This document shows positions 53,160 through 60,879 of a stretch of 64,000 nt of DNA, piece by piece. Location of the stretch: NCBI RefSeq assembly GCF_034932105.1, contig NZ_JAYGIG010000121.1, positions 14,129 through 78,128 on the forward strand, in the 5' to 3' direction. A program made the translations under genes and the position numbers. This DNA comes from Leptothoe sp034932105 (GTDB lineage: Bacteria; Cyanobacteriota; Cyanobacteriia; Phormidesmidales; Phormidesmidaceae). A model generated the notes under the pieces. That model searched no databases. It was not told the DNA's origin and worked only from the letters and a program-made list of their open reading frames with translations. Position 1 is the first letter of the stretch. Each line of letters begins with the position of its first letter.

Positions 53160-55016
53160 ATGGTAAATCAATGGACCAGGTGGACAGGAGTACTGGGGAT
53201 ACTGATACCGGCCCTACAGTTTACCGTTGGACAACCCGTCATGGCCCACCCTGACCAGGCCCCAGCTGACCCAGCTCCAGCTGACTTGGCCCAAGCTAGT
53301 CTGGCCCAAGCTAACCTTTTTGTCGCCTATCCCCCGGCCAACCACACCACCGTGTCGGATCGGATCTTTTTTATTGGTACCGCTGATCCCGGTCGAGATG
53401 TGTTGATCAATGGCAATCCGATTCGCGATCGCAGCTCCGCCGGACATTTTGCCCCCACGATCCCCCTAGTCATTGGCAATAACCGCGTCACCCTGACCCA
53501 GGGCAGCGAAAGCGTCACCTTCAACATCACCCGCAATTCCCTAGAGCCCCCCCAGCCCAGCGGCATGGCCTTTGCCGATGGCACCCTAGAACCCAGTCGC
53601 AGCCTGGCCCGACAACCGGGGGAACTGATTTGCTTTGGGGCCATTGCCCCAGCCCAGGCCCAGGTGGCCGTAGCCCTAGGGGAGCAGACTATTCCCCTCA
53701 GCCCCCAATCCTCCAATGTGGAGCTGCCTCCCAACTACGGGGTACTCACTGAACAGACGGATCCCTATGCCGCCGCTGGGGATCAATTCAGGGCATCCCA
53801 ATATGCCGGGTGCGCCACCTTTAACCAACCCCAAAATTTTGGGACCCCAGAGTTTCAACTGACCCTCAATGGTCAAACCATCACCCAGGCAGGCGGTGGT
53901 CCCATCGAAATTCTGTCCCCCATCACCTTTCAAGTGGCGACGGTCACCGTCGACGCGGGGATTACTCGCACGGGGCCGAGTACCGATTACTCTCGCTTAA
54001 CGCCATTACCTAAGGGCACCCAGGCTGCGGTGACCGGTCGGGAGGGGGACTGGGTGCGCCTCGACTACGGTGCCTGGATTAAGGCGGCAGAAGTGGCCAT
54101 TGCCCCCAGTCCCGTGCCACCCACCACCGCCATTCGCGGTGTTAGGTCTCGCCAAGTGCCCGATTGGACCGAGGTGATCTTTCCCTTGCAGGTGCCGGTA
54201 CCGATGGATGTGGAGCAAGACACCACCAGTCTGACCCTGACGTTGCACAACACGGTGCCCCAAACCGACACCATCTACTTCTCAGACGACCCGGTGGTGG
54301 AGCGCATGGACTGGCAGCCCATTTTGCCCGATAAGGCCTCCTACACATTTCACTTTAAAGCCGATCAGCAGTGGGGTTATAAGCTCCGCTACGAAGGCAC
54401 CAATTTAATTCTGTCGTTGCGGCATCCCCCCACGGTGAGTGGGGCTGATGGTTCAACCCCGCTGCAGGGTACGACCATATTGCTTGATCCCGGCCATGGC
54501 AGTGATGCCGACCTGGGGGCTCGTGGCCCGACGGGGTACCCGGAGAAAGATGTGGTCTTGTTGGTTTCTAAACTGGTGCGGGATGAGCTACAGGCTTTGG
54601 GGGCCTCCGTGGTGATGGTGCGAGAGGGAGATGAGGATCTGTTTCCGAGCGATCGCGTGGCCGTGATTGATGCCACGGAACCCACACTGGCCCTGAGTCT
54701 GCACTACAATGCCCTGCCAGACAATGGCGATGCGCTCAATACGGCAGGGATTGGGGCCTTTTGGTATCACCCCCAGGCCCACGATTTAGCTTTGTTTTTG
54801 CACAATTACTTGGTGGAGACTTTGGACCGACCGGCCTATGGCGTGTATTGGAATAACCTTGCCCTCACCCGACCGACGGTCACACCCAGCGTGTTATTAG
54901 AGTTGGGATTTATGATTAATCCCCAGGAGTTTGAGTGGATTGTGGACCCGGCAGCACAGCAAGCATTGGCCAAAACCTTGGCCAATGGGGTGGCGGCCTG
55001 GGTGGCTAGCCGGTAG
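53160..55016 (+). CDS. N-acetylmuramoyl-L-alanine amidase (AmiC type)
   Basis: A 618-residue secreted cell-wall hydrolase that cuts the amide bond between muramic acid and the peptide stem. A signal peptide (residues 1-30) is followed by a short repeat region (APADPAPADLAQASLAQA), an SH3-like domain near residues 255-305 (DAGITRTGPSTDYSRLTPLP), and the amidase_3 domain: zinc ligands in LDPGHGSD near 445, the glutamate in PEKDVVLL, the histidine in LSLHYNALP, and the catalytic glutamate in VLLELGFM. A GGAGG ribosome-binding site precedes the ATG. It is transcribed alone. Confidence 0.9.
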   Translation: MVNQWTRWTGVLGILIPALQFTVGQPVMAHPDQAPADPAPADLAQASLAQANLFVAYPPANHTTVSDRIFFIGTADPGRDVLINGNPIRDRSSAGHFAPTIPLVIGNNRVTLTQGSESVTFNITRNSLEPPQPSGMAFADGTLEPSRSLARQPGELICFGAIAPAQAQVAVALGEQTIPLSPQSSNVELPPNYGVLTEQTDPYAAAGDQFRASQYAGCATFNQPQNFGTPEFQLTLNGQTITQAGGGPIEILSPITFQVATVTVDAGITRTGPSTDYSRLTPLPKGTQAAVTGREGDWVRLDYGAWIKAAEVAIAPSPVPPTTAIRGVRSRQVPDWTEVIFPLQVPVPMDVEQDTTSLTLTLHNTVPQTDTIYFSDDPVVERMDWQPILPDKASYTFHFKADQQWGYKLRYEGTNLILSLRHPPTVSGADGSTPLQGTTILLDPGHGSDADLGARGPTGYPEKDVVLLVSKLVRDELQALGASVVMVREGDEDLFPSDRVAVIDATEPTLALSLHYNALPDNGDALNTAGIGAFWYHPQAHDLALFLHNYLVETLDRPAYGVYWNNLALTRPTVTPSVLLELGFMINPQEFEWIVDPAAQQALAKTLANGVAAWVASR

Positions 55017-55124
55017 GCACCAAGCGATAACTCAGGCCTGGCAAGGCATCCACATATCCTCCGTAGGAATACTCTACTTTCGGATAATGTTAGACTTCAA
55101 CATATTTAGTTACATTAATAGATG

Positions 55125-55235
55125 AAACTAAACTCTGGAGTCGCGCTTCGGCGGTAGATGCTGACCGTAGAGTGTCTTCAAATATCCTGTCAAAATCTCC
55201 TGGGCGTCTTGCTAGGGAGATTTTTTTTATGTGTG
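55125..55235 (+). ncRNA. candidate small RNA locus with terminator
   Basis: A folded segment beginning near ggagtcgcgcttcggcgg, with actct/agagt pairing around it, leads to caaatatcctgtcaaaatct and a terminator: aaaatctcc / ggagatttt with a 15-nt loop, then eight Ts ending about 55229. The same terminal arrangement occurs twice more in the downstream duplication. No promoter was identified. The RNA assignment is inference from structure. Confidence 0.4.
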
Positions 55236-55257
55236 GCAAGGGCAAGGGTTTGGGATG

Positions 55258-55298
55258 GCGATTACCTATGGTGTGAACTGTGGGCGCAAAGCTATATT
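55258..55298. repeat. dispersed repeat, copy 2
   Basis: The sequence gcgattacctatggtgtgaa followed by tgggcgcaaagctatatt closely matches 5283-5322 near the other end of the window. A shorter relative containing ggcgcaaagctata lies near 53110. It is an intergenic interspersed repeat of unknown origin. Confidence 0.55.
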
Positions 55299-55564
55299 GC
55301 GTTGGTGTGAATTTGGGGCATGATTTGGGTAGCGGTTTGACCTGACGGCAAGGCTTAAGCACTTGTGCAAAAGACAATGAAAAAAAGTTCGGTATTGTCT
55401 TTTGCGTGATAATTCTCTCTTGATTTGTGAAGGTTATGTGGTTCGTCCGAGGTAATACGGATTGTATCCGTGATAACACTTGTGTAACAAGGCAAATTCA
55501 GCTATAAAAAGCTTTGGTAATAGTGATTTTATCGATTTTGGTGGAATTTATCGGATGCTAAAGC

Positions 55565-55831
55565 CTGAAATATAAAATACTTCTTGAGTTCTCCTGAGGT
55601 GGCAATAAAACAAGTTATGTTGTGAACAACGCTAAACCGGAGATTTGTTGAAAGCGGTGGGGGCTCTTAGGGAGTTTTCTGCTACCCAAGAACTGTATCT
55701 GTATCCATTTAGGTGATGGTAGTGATTGGGGGCTTTTTGTCTTTTGATATTTCTTCAAAATATCCTGTTCGAATCTCCTGAGCATTGTGCAAAGGAGATT
55801 TTTCTTTTGAGGTTATGCTATTCGCTCTCTT
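55565..55831 (+). repeat. tandem unit 1 of 267 bp, hairpin-terminated
   Basis: The first of two direct repeats of 267 bp. The 3' part has a hairpin gatattt...aaatatc (about 55747-55765) followed by a terminator aatctcc / ggagatt (about 55774-55802) and Ts. The rest encodes no convincing protein. A small RNA gene duplicated in tandem is a reasonable hypothesis. Confidence 0.7.
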
Positions 55832-56097
55832 CTGAAATATAAAAAACTTCTTGAGTTCTCGTGAGGTGACAATAAAACAAGTTATGTTGTGAACAACGCT
55901 AAACCGGAGATTTGTTGAAAGCAGTGGGGGTCTCTTAGGGAGTCTTCTGCCACCCAAGAACTGTATCTGTATCCATTTAGGTGATGGTAGTGATTGGGGC
56001 GTTTTGGCTTTTGATATTTCTCCAAAATATCCTGTTCAAATCTCCTGAGCATTGTGCAAAGGAGATTTTTCTTTTGAGGTTATGCTATTTGCTCTCT
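55832..56097 (+). repeat. tandem unit 2, hairpin-terminated
   Basis: The second copy of the 267-bp unit. Its differences from unit 1 include a change in the hairpin loop (ctcc for cttc) that leaves the stem intact, and a changed base just outside the terminator stem. Conservation of both hairpins in the copies supports a structural role. Confidence 0.7.
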
Positions 56098-56142
56098 AAG
56101 GGGTCCATCGATTCCCTTTGGGATGGGCCATGGGGCGCAAAA

Positions 56143-57069
56143 TTATGTTGCCGGTGGGAATATGGGGAGTGATTGGGCGACGATGGCTTCCTTGAGCATT
56201 TCCAGAAAGGCAAACACCGGTGGGGGGAGCAGGGCATCGGCGAGGGTGGCCACGCAGATTACCCGATAGAAGGGCTCTGGTAGGCTGCAAACCTGTACCC
56301 CAGGGGGGATGGGCTCGGCGGCTAACCGGGGTGAAATGGCCGCCCCTAGACCTTTGGCTACCATGTTGACAATGGTGGCATCGGAGCGAATTTGATAGGT
56401 GGGTCTTAGCTCCACGCCGTACTGGCGGCCATGGTGGATCACCATGGCATCGCAGCTATCGCCGTCGGGGGCCATGATCAAGGGGTGGGAGGTGAGGGTT
56501 TCCCAGGTGAGGGGATGGGGCAGCACTGCATCGGGGGGGAACAGCACCACAAATTCATCTCGGGTGAGTTCTGAGGCTTCGAGATCTGGGGCATGGGGCA
56601 GGTAGGTAATGCCTATATCTGCTTTGCCCTTGCGTAAGTCGGCTTCCACGTCGGGCCGGTCGTCGTATTCGGCAATGGTAATTGCGATCGCAGGATATCG
56701 CTGGCAATACTGGGCTATCACCTCCGGCAAGATGTGGGTGGCGGCACTACGAAAGGCGGCAACGCGCAACTGTCCCCCCTCAAATCCCTTAGCCAAATTG
56801 GCCTGTTGATAAATATCCGCAATCAGATGGAGGACATGGCGGGCGCGTTCAATAATCTGTTGTCCCACTGGAGTGGGCACCGCCCCATGGCGACCCCGGG
56901 AAAATAGGAGTACCCCCAGGTCTTCCTCGAGGGTGGCAATGGCGTAGCTCACCGCCGACTGGGATAGCTGCAGCTGCAGGGCCGCCTCGCTAAAGCTGCC
57001 CCCATCAGCCACGGCGATTAGTACCCGCAGCTGCGAGGGTTTGAGTTGCCCTAGGCGATCCTGTCCCAT
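56143..57069 (-). CDS. LysR-family transcriptional regulator
   Basis: A 308-residue regulator. The N-terminal winged helix-turn-helix (residues 8-68: LKPSQLRVLIAVADGGSFSE, then LSQSAVSYAIATLEEDLG) is followed by the co-inducer binding domain (residues 95-300, GQLRVAAFRSAATHILPEVI). The target genes are not known; LysR genes often regulate a divergent neighbour, but here the next gene (GST) lies on the same strand upstream. The long upstream gap has tandem 11-bp repeats. Confidence 0.9.
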   Translation of the reverse strand: MGQDRLGQLKPSQLRVLIAVADGGSFSEAALQLQLSQSAVSYAIATLEEDLGVLLFSRGRHGAVPTPVGQQIIERARHVLHLIADIYQQANLAKGFEGGQLRVAAFRSAATHILPEVIAQYCQRYPAIAITIAEYDDRPDVEADLRKGKADIGITYLPHAPDLEASELTRDEFVVLFPPDAVLPHPLTWETLTSHPLIMAPDGDSCDAMVIHHGRQYGVELRPTYQIRSDATIVNMVAKGLGAAISPRLAAEPIPPGVQVCSLPEPFYRVICVATLADALLPPPVFAFLEMLKEAIVAQSLPIFPPAT

Positions 57070-57154
57070 GGTGTATATGCAGAGTGACCCACCTCATTGT
57101 GGCAAGTTCCAGGCCATTCACCTATGGAATCCACTGATAATGTCCATTGGCTGG

Positions 57155-57193
57155 TCTAATGGGACTCTAATGGGACTCTAATGGGACTCTAAT
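57155..57193. repeat. 11-bp tandem repeats (3.5 copies)
   Basis: The unit tctaatgggac is repeated from 57155, with exact copies at 57155-57165, 57166-57176, 57177-57187 and a partial fourth. It lies about 90 bp upstream of the LysR gene start, in its promoter region, so repeat number could influence expression. Confidence 0.85.
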
Positions 57194-57216
57194 GAGGAGC
57201 GGATCAGTCCTATTTT

Positions 57217-57350
57217 GGGGTATCAACTTAAGCCGGAAAATCCTGGCTAGGTGGGGAATCCGGGGCCAGAAGCCATTGAGATCCTGATTCCTGACTCCTG
57301 ACTGCTGAATACTATCCTGGGGAAAACGTCCCGCTTTGAGTTGGTACCCC
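57217..57350. mobile_element. MITE-like element, copy B, with target duplication
   Basis: A 134-bp element related to 33485-33615. Terminal inverted repeats ggggtatcaactta and tgagttggtacccc pair over 14 bp with two mismatches. The six bases tatttt flank both sides (57211-57216 and 57351-57356), a probable target duplication. Its right end supplies the last base of the GST stop codon. Confidence 0.72.
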
Positions 57351-58036
57351 TATTTTTCTAAGTTGAAGAGAAGCTTTTTCTCTTCGTCAGAAAATGCCTT
57401 AGGGGCAGGGTTGATCGTTTTTGCTTGGTCGTAGGCTTGCCGGACGGCGGGGCGAGCGGCAATGGTCTCAAACCATCGCTGCAGGTGGGGAAAATCGTTT
57501 AAGTCTTGACCCTGCATGGCATGGGGCACAATCCAGGGGTACATGGCCATGTCTGCAATGGAGTAGTCTCCAGCCACATAGTCCCGATCTGCCAGGCGCT
57601 GATTCAATACGCCGTAGAGGCGCGCCGTTTCTTTGACATAGCGGTTGATGGCATAGGGAATTTTCTCCGGAGCATAGCCAGAGAAGTGATGGTTTTGCCC
57701 CAGCATGGGACCCAGGCCTCCCATTTGCCAATTGAGCCACTGCAGCACCTCGGTCCGGCCCCGCAGGTCCGGCGGTAGGAACTGCCCCGTTTTCTCGGCT
57801 AAATACTGCAAAATTGCCCCCGATTCAAACAGACTGATGGGCGCACCGCCGCCAGTGGGAGCCTGGTCGACGATGGCTGGAATCCGATTGTTGGGAGAAA
57901 TTTTCAGGAATTCTGGTTTGAACTGGTCCCCCTGGCCAATGTTGACCGGGTGAAGGGTGTACGGGACGTTGGCTTCTTCCAGGAAAATCGTGATTTTGTG
58001 GCCGTTGGGCGTCGTCCAATAATAGAGATCGATCAT
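57350..58036 (-). CDS. glutathione S-transferase family protein (YghU/YfcG-like)
   Basis: A 228-residue GST-fold protein. The thioredoxin-like N-terminal domain (residues 1-85: YYWTTPNGHKITIFLEEANV, then SPNNRIPAIVDQ, and the glutathione-site FESGAILQYLAEK) is followed by an all-helical C-terminal domain (residues 95-215). The TPNGHK start resembles YfcG/YghU, which act as glutathione-dependent disulfide or peroxide reductases. It is cytoplasmic. Its stop codon abuts the MITE-like element. Confidence 0.88.
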   Translation of the reverse strand: MIDLYYWTTPNGHKITIFLEEANVPYTLHPVNIGQGDQFKPEFLKISPNNRIPAIVDQAPTGGGAPISLFESGAILQYLAEKTGQFLPPDLRGRTEVLQWLNWQMGGLGPMLGQNHHFSGYAPEKIPYAINRYVKETARLYGVLNQRLADRDYVAGDYSIADMAMYPWIVPHAMQGQDLNDFPHLQRWFETIAARPAVRQAYDQAKTINPAPKAFSDEEKKLLFNLEK

Positions 58037-58218
58037 GACTCACTGCCTTGTACGAAAATCTTGAACTATTCTAGCGCAGATATCACAGATGCTATTCAAC
58101 CGGAGTCAGATGCCCTCTGTGCTTGACTCCTAGCCCCTTGACTCCTAACCCCTGGGTTTCTAACTCCGGCCTTCCCCAAGCTATGGCAGGATAGAACGGT
58201 TGCATTCATGAGCAGACC

Positions 58219-58440
58219 ATGGCCCTATCAAAGGCAGAATCGAAACAGCTGTTGGAACGGATGATTTTTGAAGAAACGGCTCCCCAGGACTGGGTGCAGG
58301 ATGTGTGGGGGCTGAGCCCCATGCACGGCGACGAAGCGGCTAAGCTGTTAGATGTGTTTGAGGCCCTGGTGGAGTGCTGCTCTGAAGAGAAGCTGGAGAA
58401 TTTAGTGCAGAGTCTGGTGATCTCTCGGACGGAGGTATAG
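58219..58440 (+). CDS. small hypothetical protein upstream of the M42 peptidase
   Basis: A 73-residue acidic, mostly helical soluble protein (SKAESKQLLERMIFEETAPQ, then AKLLDVFEALVECCSEEKLE). It lies 5 bp upstream of the M42 peptidase gene and is almost certainly cotranscribed with it. I do not recognise the family. Confidence 0.68.
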   Translation: MALSKAESKQLLERMIFEETAPQDWVQDVWGLSPMHGDEAAKLLDVFEALVECCSEEKLENLVQSLVISRTEV

Positions 58441-58445
58441 ACCCC

Positions 58446-59498
58446 ATGGCTCCCTGGGACGTAGATCGATTTTTTGCTGTTATAGAAGAGTTAGTCCTTT
58501 GCCATTCCCCCAGTGGTGTAGAAGGTGAGGTGGATCGCTATATCCAGCAGTGGTTGGATAATCTGGGGGTGGACCATCGGCAGGATGAAGCAGACAATAT
58601 TGTGGTTAAAATCCCCGGTCGCACCAGCGATGGGGCGATTGCCGTTACGGCTCACAAGGATGAAATTGGTGGCATCGTCAAAGGGATTGAAGCCGCCGGA
58701 TGTCTACAGGTGCGGCGCTTGGGTGGGGCCTATCCCTGGGTTTATGGGGAGGGGGTGGTGGATCTGTTGGGCGACCAGGAAACCATCTCTGGGATTCTGA
58801 GCTTTGGCTCTCGCCATGTATCCCACGAGTCTCCTCAAAAGGTGCAGCAGGAAGATAAAGCGGTGCATTGGGAGACTGCTTGGGTCGAGACAAAACTCTC
58901 GACGGTGGAGTTGGTGCGGGCGGGGATTCGTCCCGGCACTCGGATGGTGGTGGGGAAACATCGCAAACGCCCGTTTCGCCTGGGGGACTACATTGCTAGC
59001 TATACCCTGGATAACAAGGCTTCGGTGGCGATTTTGTTGGGGCTGGCAGAACAGGTCAAAAATCCCCCCGTGGATGTGTATTTGGTGGCCTCGGCCAAGG
59101 AGGAGGTGGGGGCCATCGGCGCCCTTTATTTTAGCCAGCGGCAGCGTCTAAGTCGGCTGATTGCGTTGGAAATTTGTCCCCTGGCTAAGGAGTATCCTAT
59201 CGTAGACGGCCCTCGGCCCGTTTTGTTTGCTCAGGATAGCTATGGCCTCTATGATGAGTTGCTCAACCGAGAAATTCTTTCGGCGGCGTCTACAGTGGGT
59301 GTAAATCTACAGCAGGCGGTGGTTTCACAATTTGGCAGTGATGCGTCTATTGCCATGAAGTTTGGCCATGTGCCCCGGGGGGCCTGTTTGAGTTTTCCCA
59401 CTCAGAATACCCATGGGTATGAGATTGCCCATTTGGATGCGATCGCAAATTGCCTCACGGTCCTCACCGAATATCTGAGTAACGGTGTAGCGAAGTAA
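58446..59498 (+). CDS. M42-family metallopeptidase (deblocking aminopeptidase-like)
   Basis: A 350-residue cocatalytic zinc peptidase of the M42 glutamyl aminopeptidase/endoglucanase-like family. Metal and catalytic residues are visible in VTAHKDEIGG (H, D), TLDNKASVAIL (D), ASAKEEVGAIGA (E, E) and NTHGYEIAHLD (H). Such enzymes degrade peptides from the N-terminus in large cytoplasmic complexes. The last few codons (about NGVAK) and the stop overlap what appears to be a relic of an IS701-like 3' end. Confidence 0.88.
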   Translation: MAPWDVDRFFAVIEELVLCHSPSGVEGEVDRYIQQWLDNLGVDHRQDEADNIVVKIPGRTSDGAIAVTAHKDEIGGIVKGIEAAGCLQVRRLGGAYPWVYGEGVVDLLGDQETISGILSFGSRHVSHESPQKVQQEDKAVHWETAWVETKLSTVELVRAGIRPGTRMVVGKHRKRPFRLGDYIASYTLDNKASVAILLGLAEQVKNPPVDVYLVASAKEEVGAIGALYFSQRQRLSRLIALEICPLAKEYPIVDGPRPVLFAQDSYGLYDELLNREILSAASTVGVNLQQAVVSQFGSDASIAMKFGHVPRGACLSFPTQNTHGYEIAHLDAIANCLTVLTEYLSNGVAK

Positions 59499-59560
59499 GG
59501 TCAGCAAGCCACTTTAGAGGGATCTTGGGATTTTAACCATCCCAGGTTTATGATTAATGT
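59483..59560. mobile_element. relic of an IS701-like element 3' end
   Basis: The sequence from gtgtagcgaagtaaggtcag onward aligns with the 3' part of the intact insertion sequence (3567-3650: gcgtagcaaagtaagtcaga, then gggactttaaccatctcagg against gggattttaaccatcccagg). The relic carries no transposase frame. Its presence at the peptidase stop codon suggests the gene's end was remodelled by the insertion and its later loss. Confidence 0.5.
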
Positions 59561-59643
59561 GTAATCGTACTACTGTTGATCGATTAACATTTAGATCCGC
59601 TAGATCCGCGAACGATTTTTAGTAGAAGGCCAAGAGTTGTTGT

Positions 59644-60183
59644 ATGAATCCTGGATTGCAGAAAGGAAAGCTAGCAACTTGGAAGGACGATCAAGGCTTT
59701 GGGTTTATCAAGCCAGAGGATGGTGGTAGAGATGTTTTCTTGCACATTAGTGCTCTGAAAGGCGCAGGTCGCCGCCCAAGAGTCGGCGATACAATTTTAT
59801 ATCAGCAAGTTACTGAATCTGCCAGGAAGATACGTGCCGCTAGAGCCTCCATTCAAGGTGTTGCACCTCGACCTTTGCCTGTTAAGAGAAAAAGCAGCAA
59901 AGGTGGCTTACTCGGAATGGCTGTTGGTATAGCCGTTTTAGCTGTTGTTACTGTGTTTACAATGCAGTTTGCTCCTAGTCGTTCTCCCTCACTAATCACA
60001 TCCATTTTGCGGCCAGAATGTACGATTAAAGGCAATATTGCAGTGGCAACCGGGAATAAGGTGTACCATCTTCCGGGCATGGAGGATTATGAATCAACGG
60101 TGATTGATCACACGAAGGGTGAGAGGTGGTTTTGTTCAGAGTCAGATGCGATCGCACAAGGTTGGCGTAAAGCACCAAGATAG
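59644..60183 (+). CDS. cold-shock domain / membrane span / C-terminal Cys-Trp domain fusion
   Basis: A 179-residue protein in three parts. Residues 6-65 are a cold-shock-type OB fold with the RNP motifs GFGFIKPE and DVFLHISAL. Residues 93-113 are a transmembrane segment (LLGMAVGIAVLAVVTVFTM). Residues 130-179 are a small domain with the pattern CTIKGNIAVATGNKVYHLPG, then GERWFCSESDAIAQGWR, seen at the C-terminus of some nuclease-like and secreted proteins. The arrangement suggests an RNA-binding cytoplasmic domain tethered to the membrane, but the function is unknown. Start ATG 59644. Confidence 0.78.
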   Translation: MNPGLQKGKLATWKDDQGFGFIKPEDGGRDVFLHISALKGAGRRPRVGDTILYQQVTESARKIRAARASIQGVAPRPLPVKRKSSKGGLLGMAVGIAVLAVVTVFTMQFAPSRSPSLITSILRPECTIKGNIAVATGNKVYHLPGMEDYESTVIDHTKGERWFCSESDAIAQGWRKAPR

Positions 60184-60314
60184 CCCATAGCCCCCCATGC
60201 ATTAGTTCAGATGTTCTTCCTGATTCCTCTTCAGTAAACCAAATAGGATTTCTCAGGCAGTTTTCAGGTTAGGTGCGTTTAATCTAATCACCCTTTTGAT
60301 TCCAATAAAGCACT

Positions 60315-60833
60315 ATGAAACGCTCAATTCTTGTTTCCCTGGCCCTAGCCAGTACCATGGTTTTTGCCAGCTGCGCCACCCCTAGCCCCACCTCAGTGTC
60401 TGAGGCCCCTGCTGCGCCCGATGCAGCTGCCCCCGCCACCGAACAGGCGGCACCGGCCTATGCCGTATTTGCCAAAGATGGGGTGGCCATTGCCGGTGCT
60501 GATCCGGTGGCTTACTTTACCCAGAGCGACTATGTCCCAGGTAGCGATGAGTTTACCCATGATTGGGAAGGCGCAACCTGGCAGTTTGCCTCGGCAGAAA
60601 ACCGCGATTTGTTTGCGGCCAATCCTGAGGAATATGCGCCCCAGTACGGTGGCTTCTGTGCCTGGGCCGTGAGCCAAGGATCCACCGCCGCCATTGACCC
60701 CACCGCCTGGAAGATCGTTGATGGCAAGCTGTACCTCAACTACAGTGCCGGTATTCAGAAAAAGTGGTCTAAGGATATTCCTGGCAACATTGCCAAGGCG
60801 GATCAAAACTGGCCTGCAGTCCTGGCTAATTAG
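60315..60833 (+). CDS. YHS-domain lipoprotein
   Basis: A 172-residue lipoprotein. The lipobox MVFASC has its cysteine at residue 20, followed by an Ala/Pro-rich linker (residues 22-47) and a YHS domain (residues 55-165) with DPVAYFTQSDYVPG, then EYAPQYGGFCAWAVSQG. YHS domains bind metals in several contexts; here the domain would be in the periplasm. Orthologs are common in cyanobacteria with no known function. Confidence 0.85.
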   Translation: MKRSILVSLALASTMVFASCATPSPTSVSEAPAAPDAAAPATEQAAPAYAVFAKDGVAIAGADPVAYFTQSDYVPGSDEFTHDWEGATWQFASAENRDLFAANPEEYAPQYGGFCAWAVSQGSTAAIDPTAWKIVDGKLYLNYSAGIQKKWSKDIPGNIAKADQNWPAVLAN

Positions 60834-60879
60834 GACTGGACAGATCGCTTAAGGACACGGCCCTTGGGGTTGTTGAGTG

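Larger units (their letters stand above)
55017..56142. other. 1.1-kb intergenic region with duplicated hairpin-terminated units
   Basis: No protein gene is supported. It holds a candidate small-RNA-like unit near 55125-55235, a dispersed repeat copy at 55258-55298 and two tandem 267-bp units at 55565-56097. Three independent copies of a leader followed by a terminator hairpin make this the most structured non-coding region of the window. Confidence 0.55.

Noticed and set aside
55765..55790. tRNA-like T-loop (gttcgaatc)
   Set aside because: The flanking bases do not form a T-stem or acceptor stem; the segment is part of a terminator hairpin, and the second copy lacks the motif.
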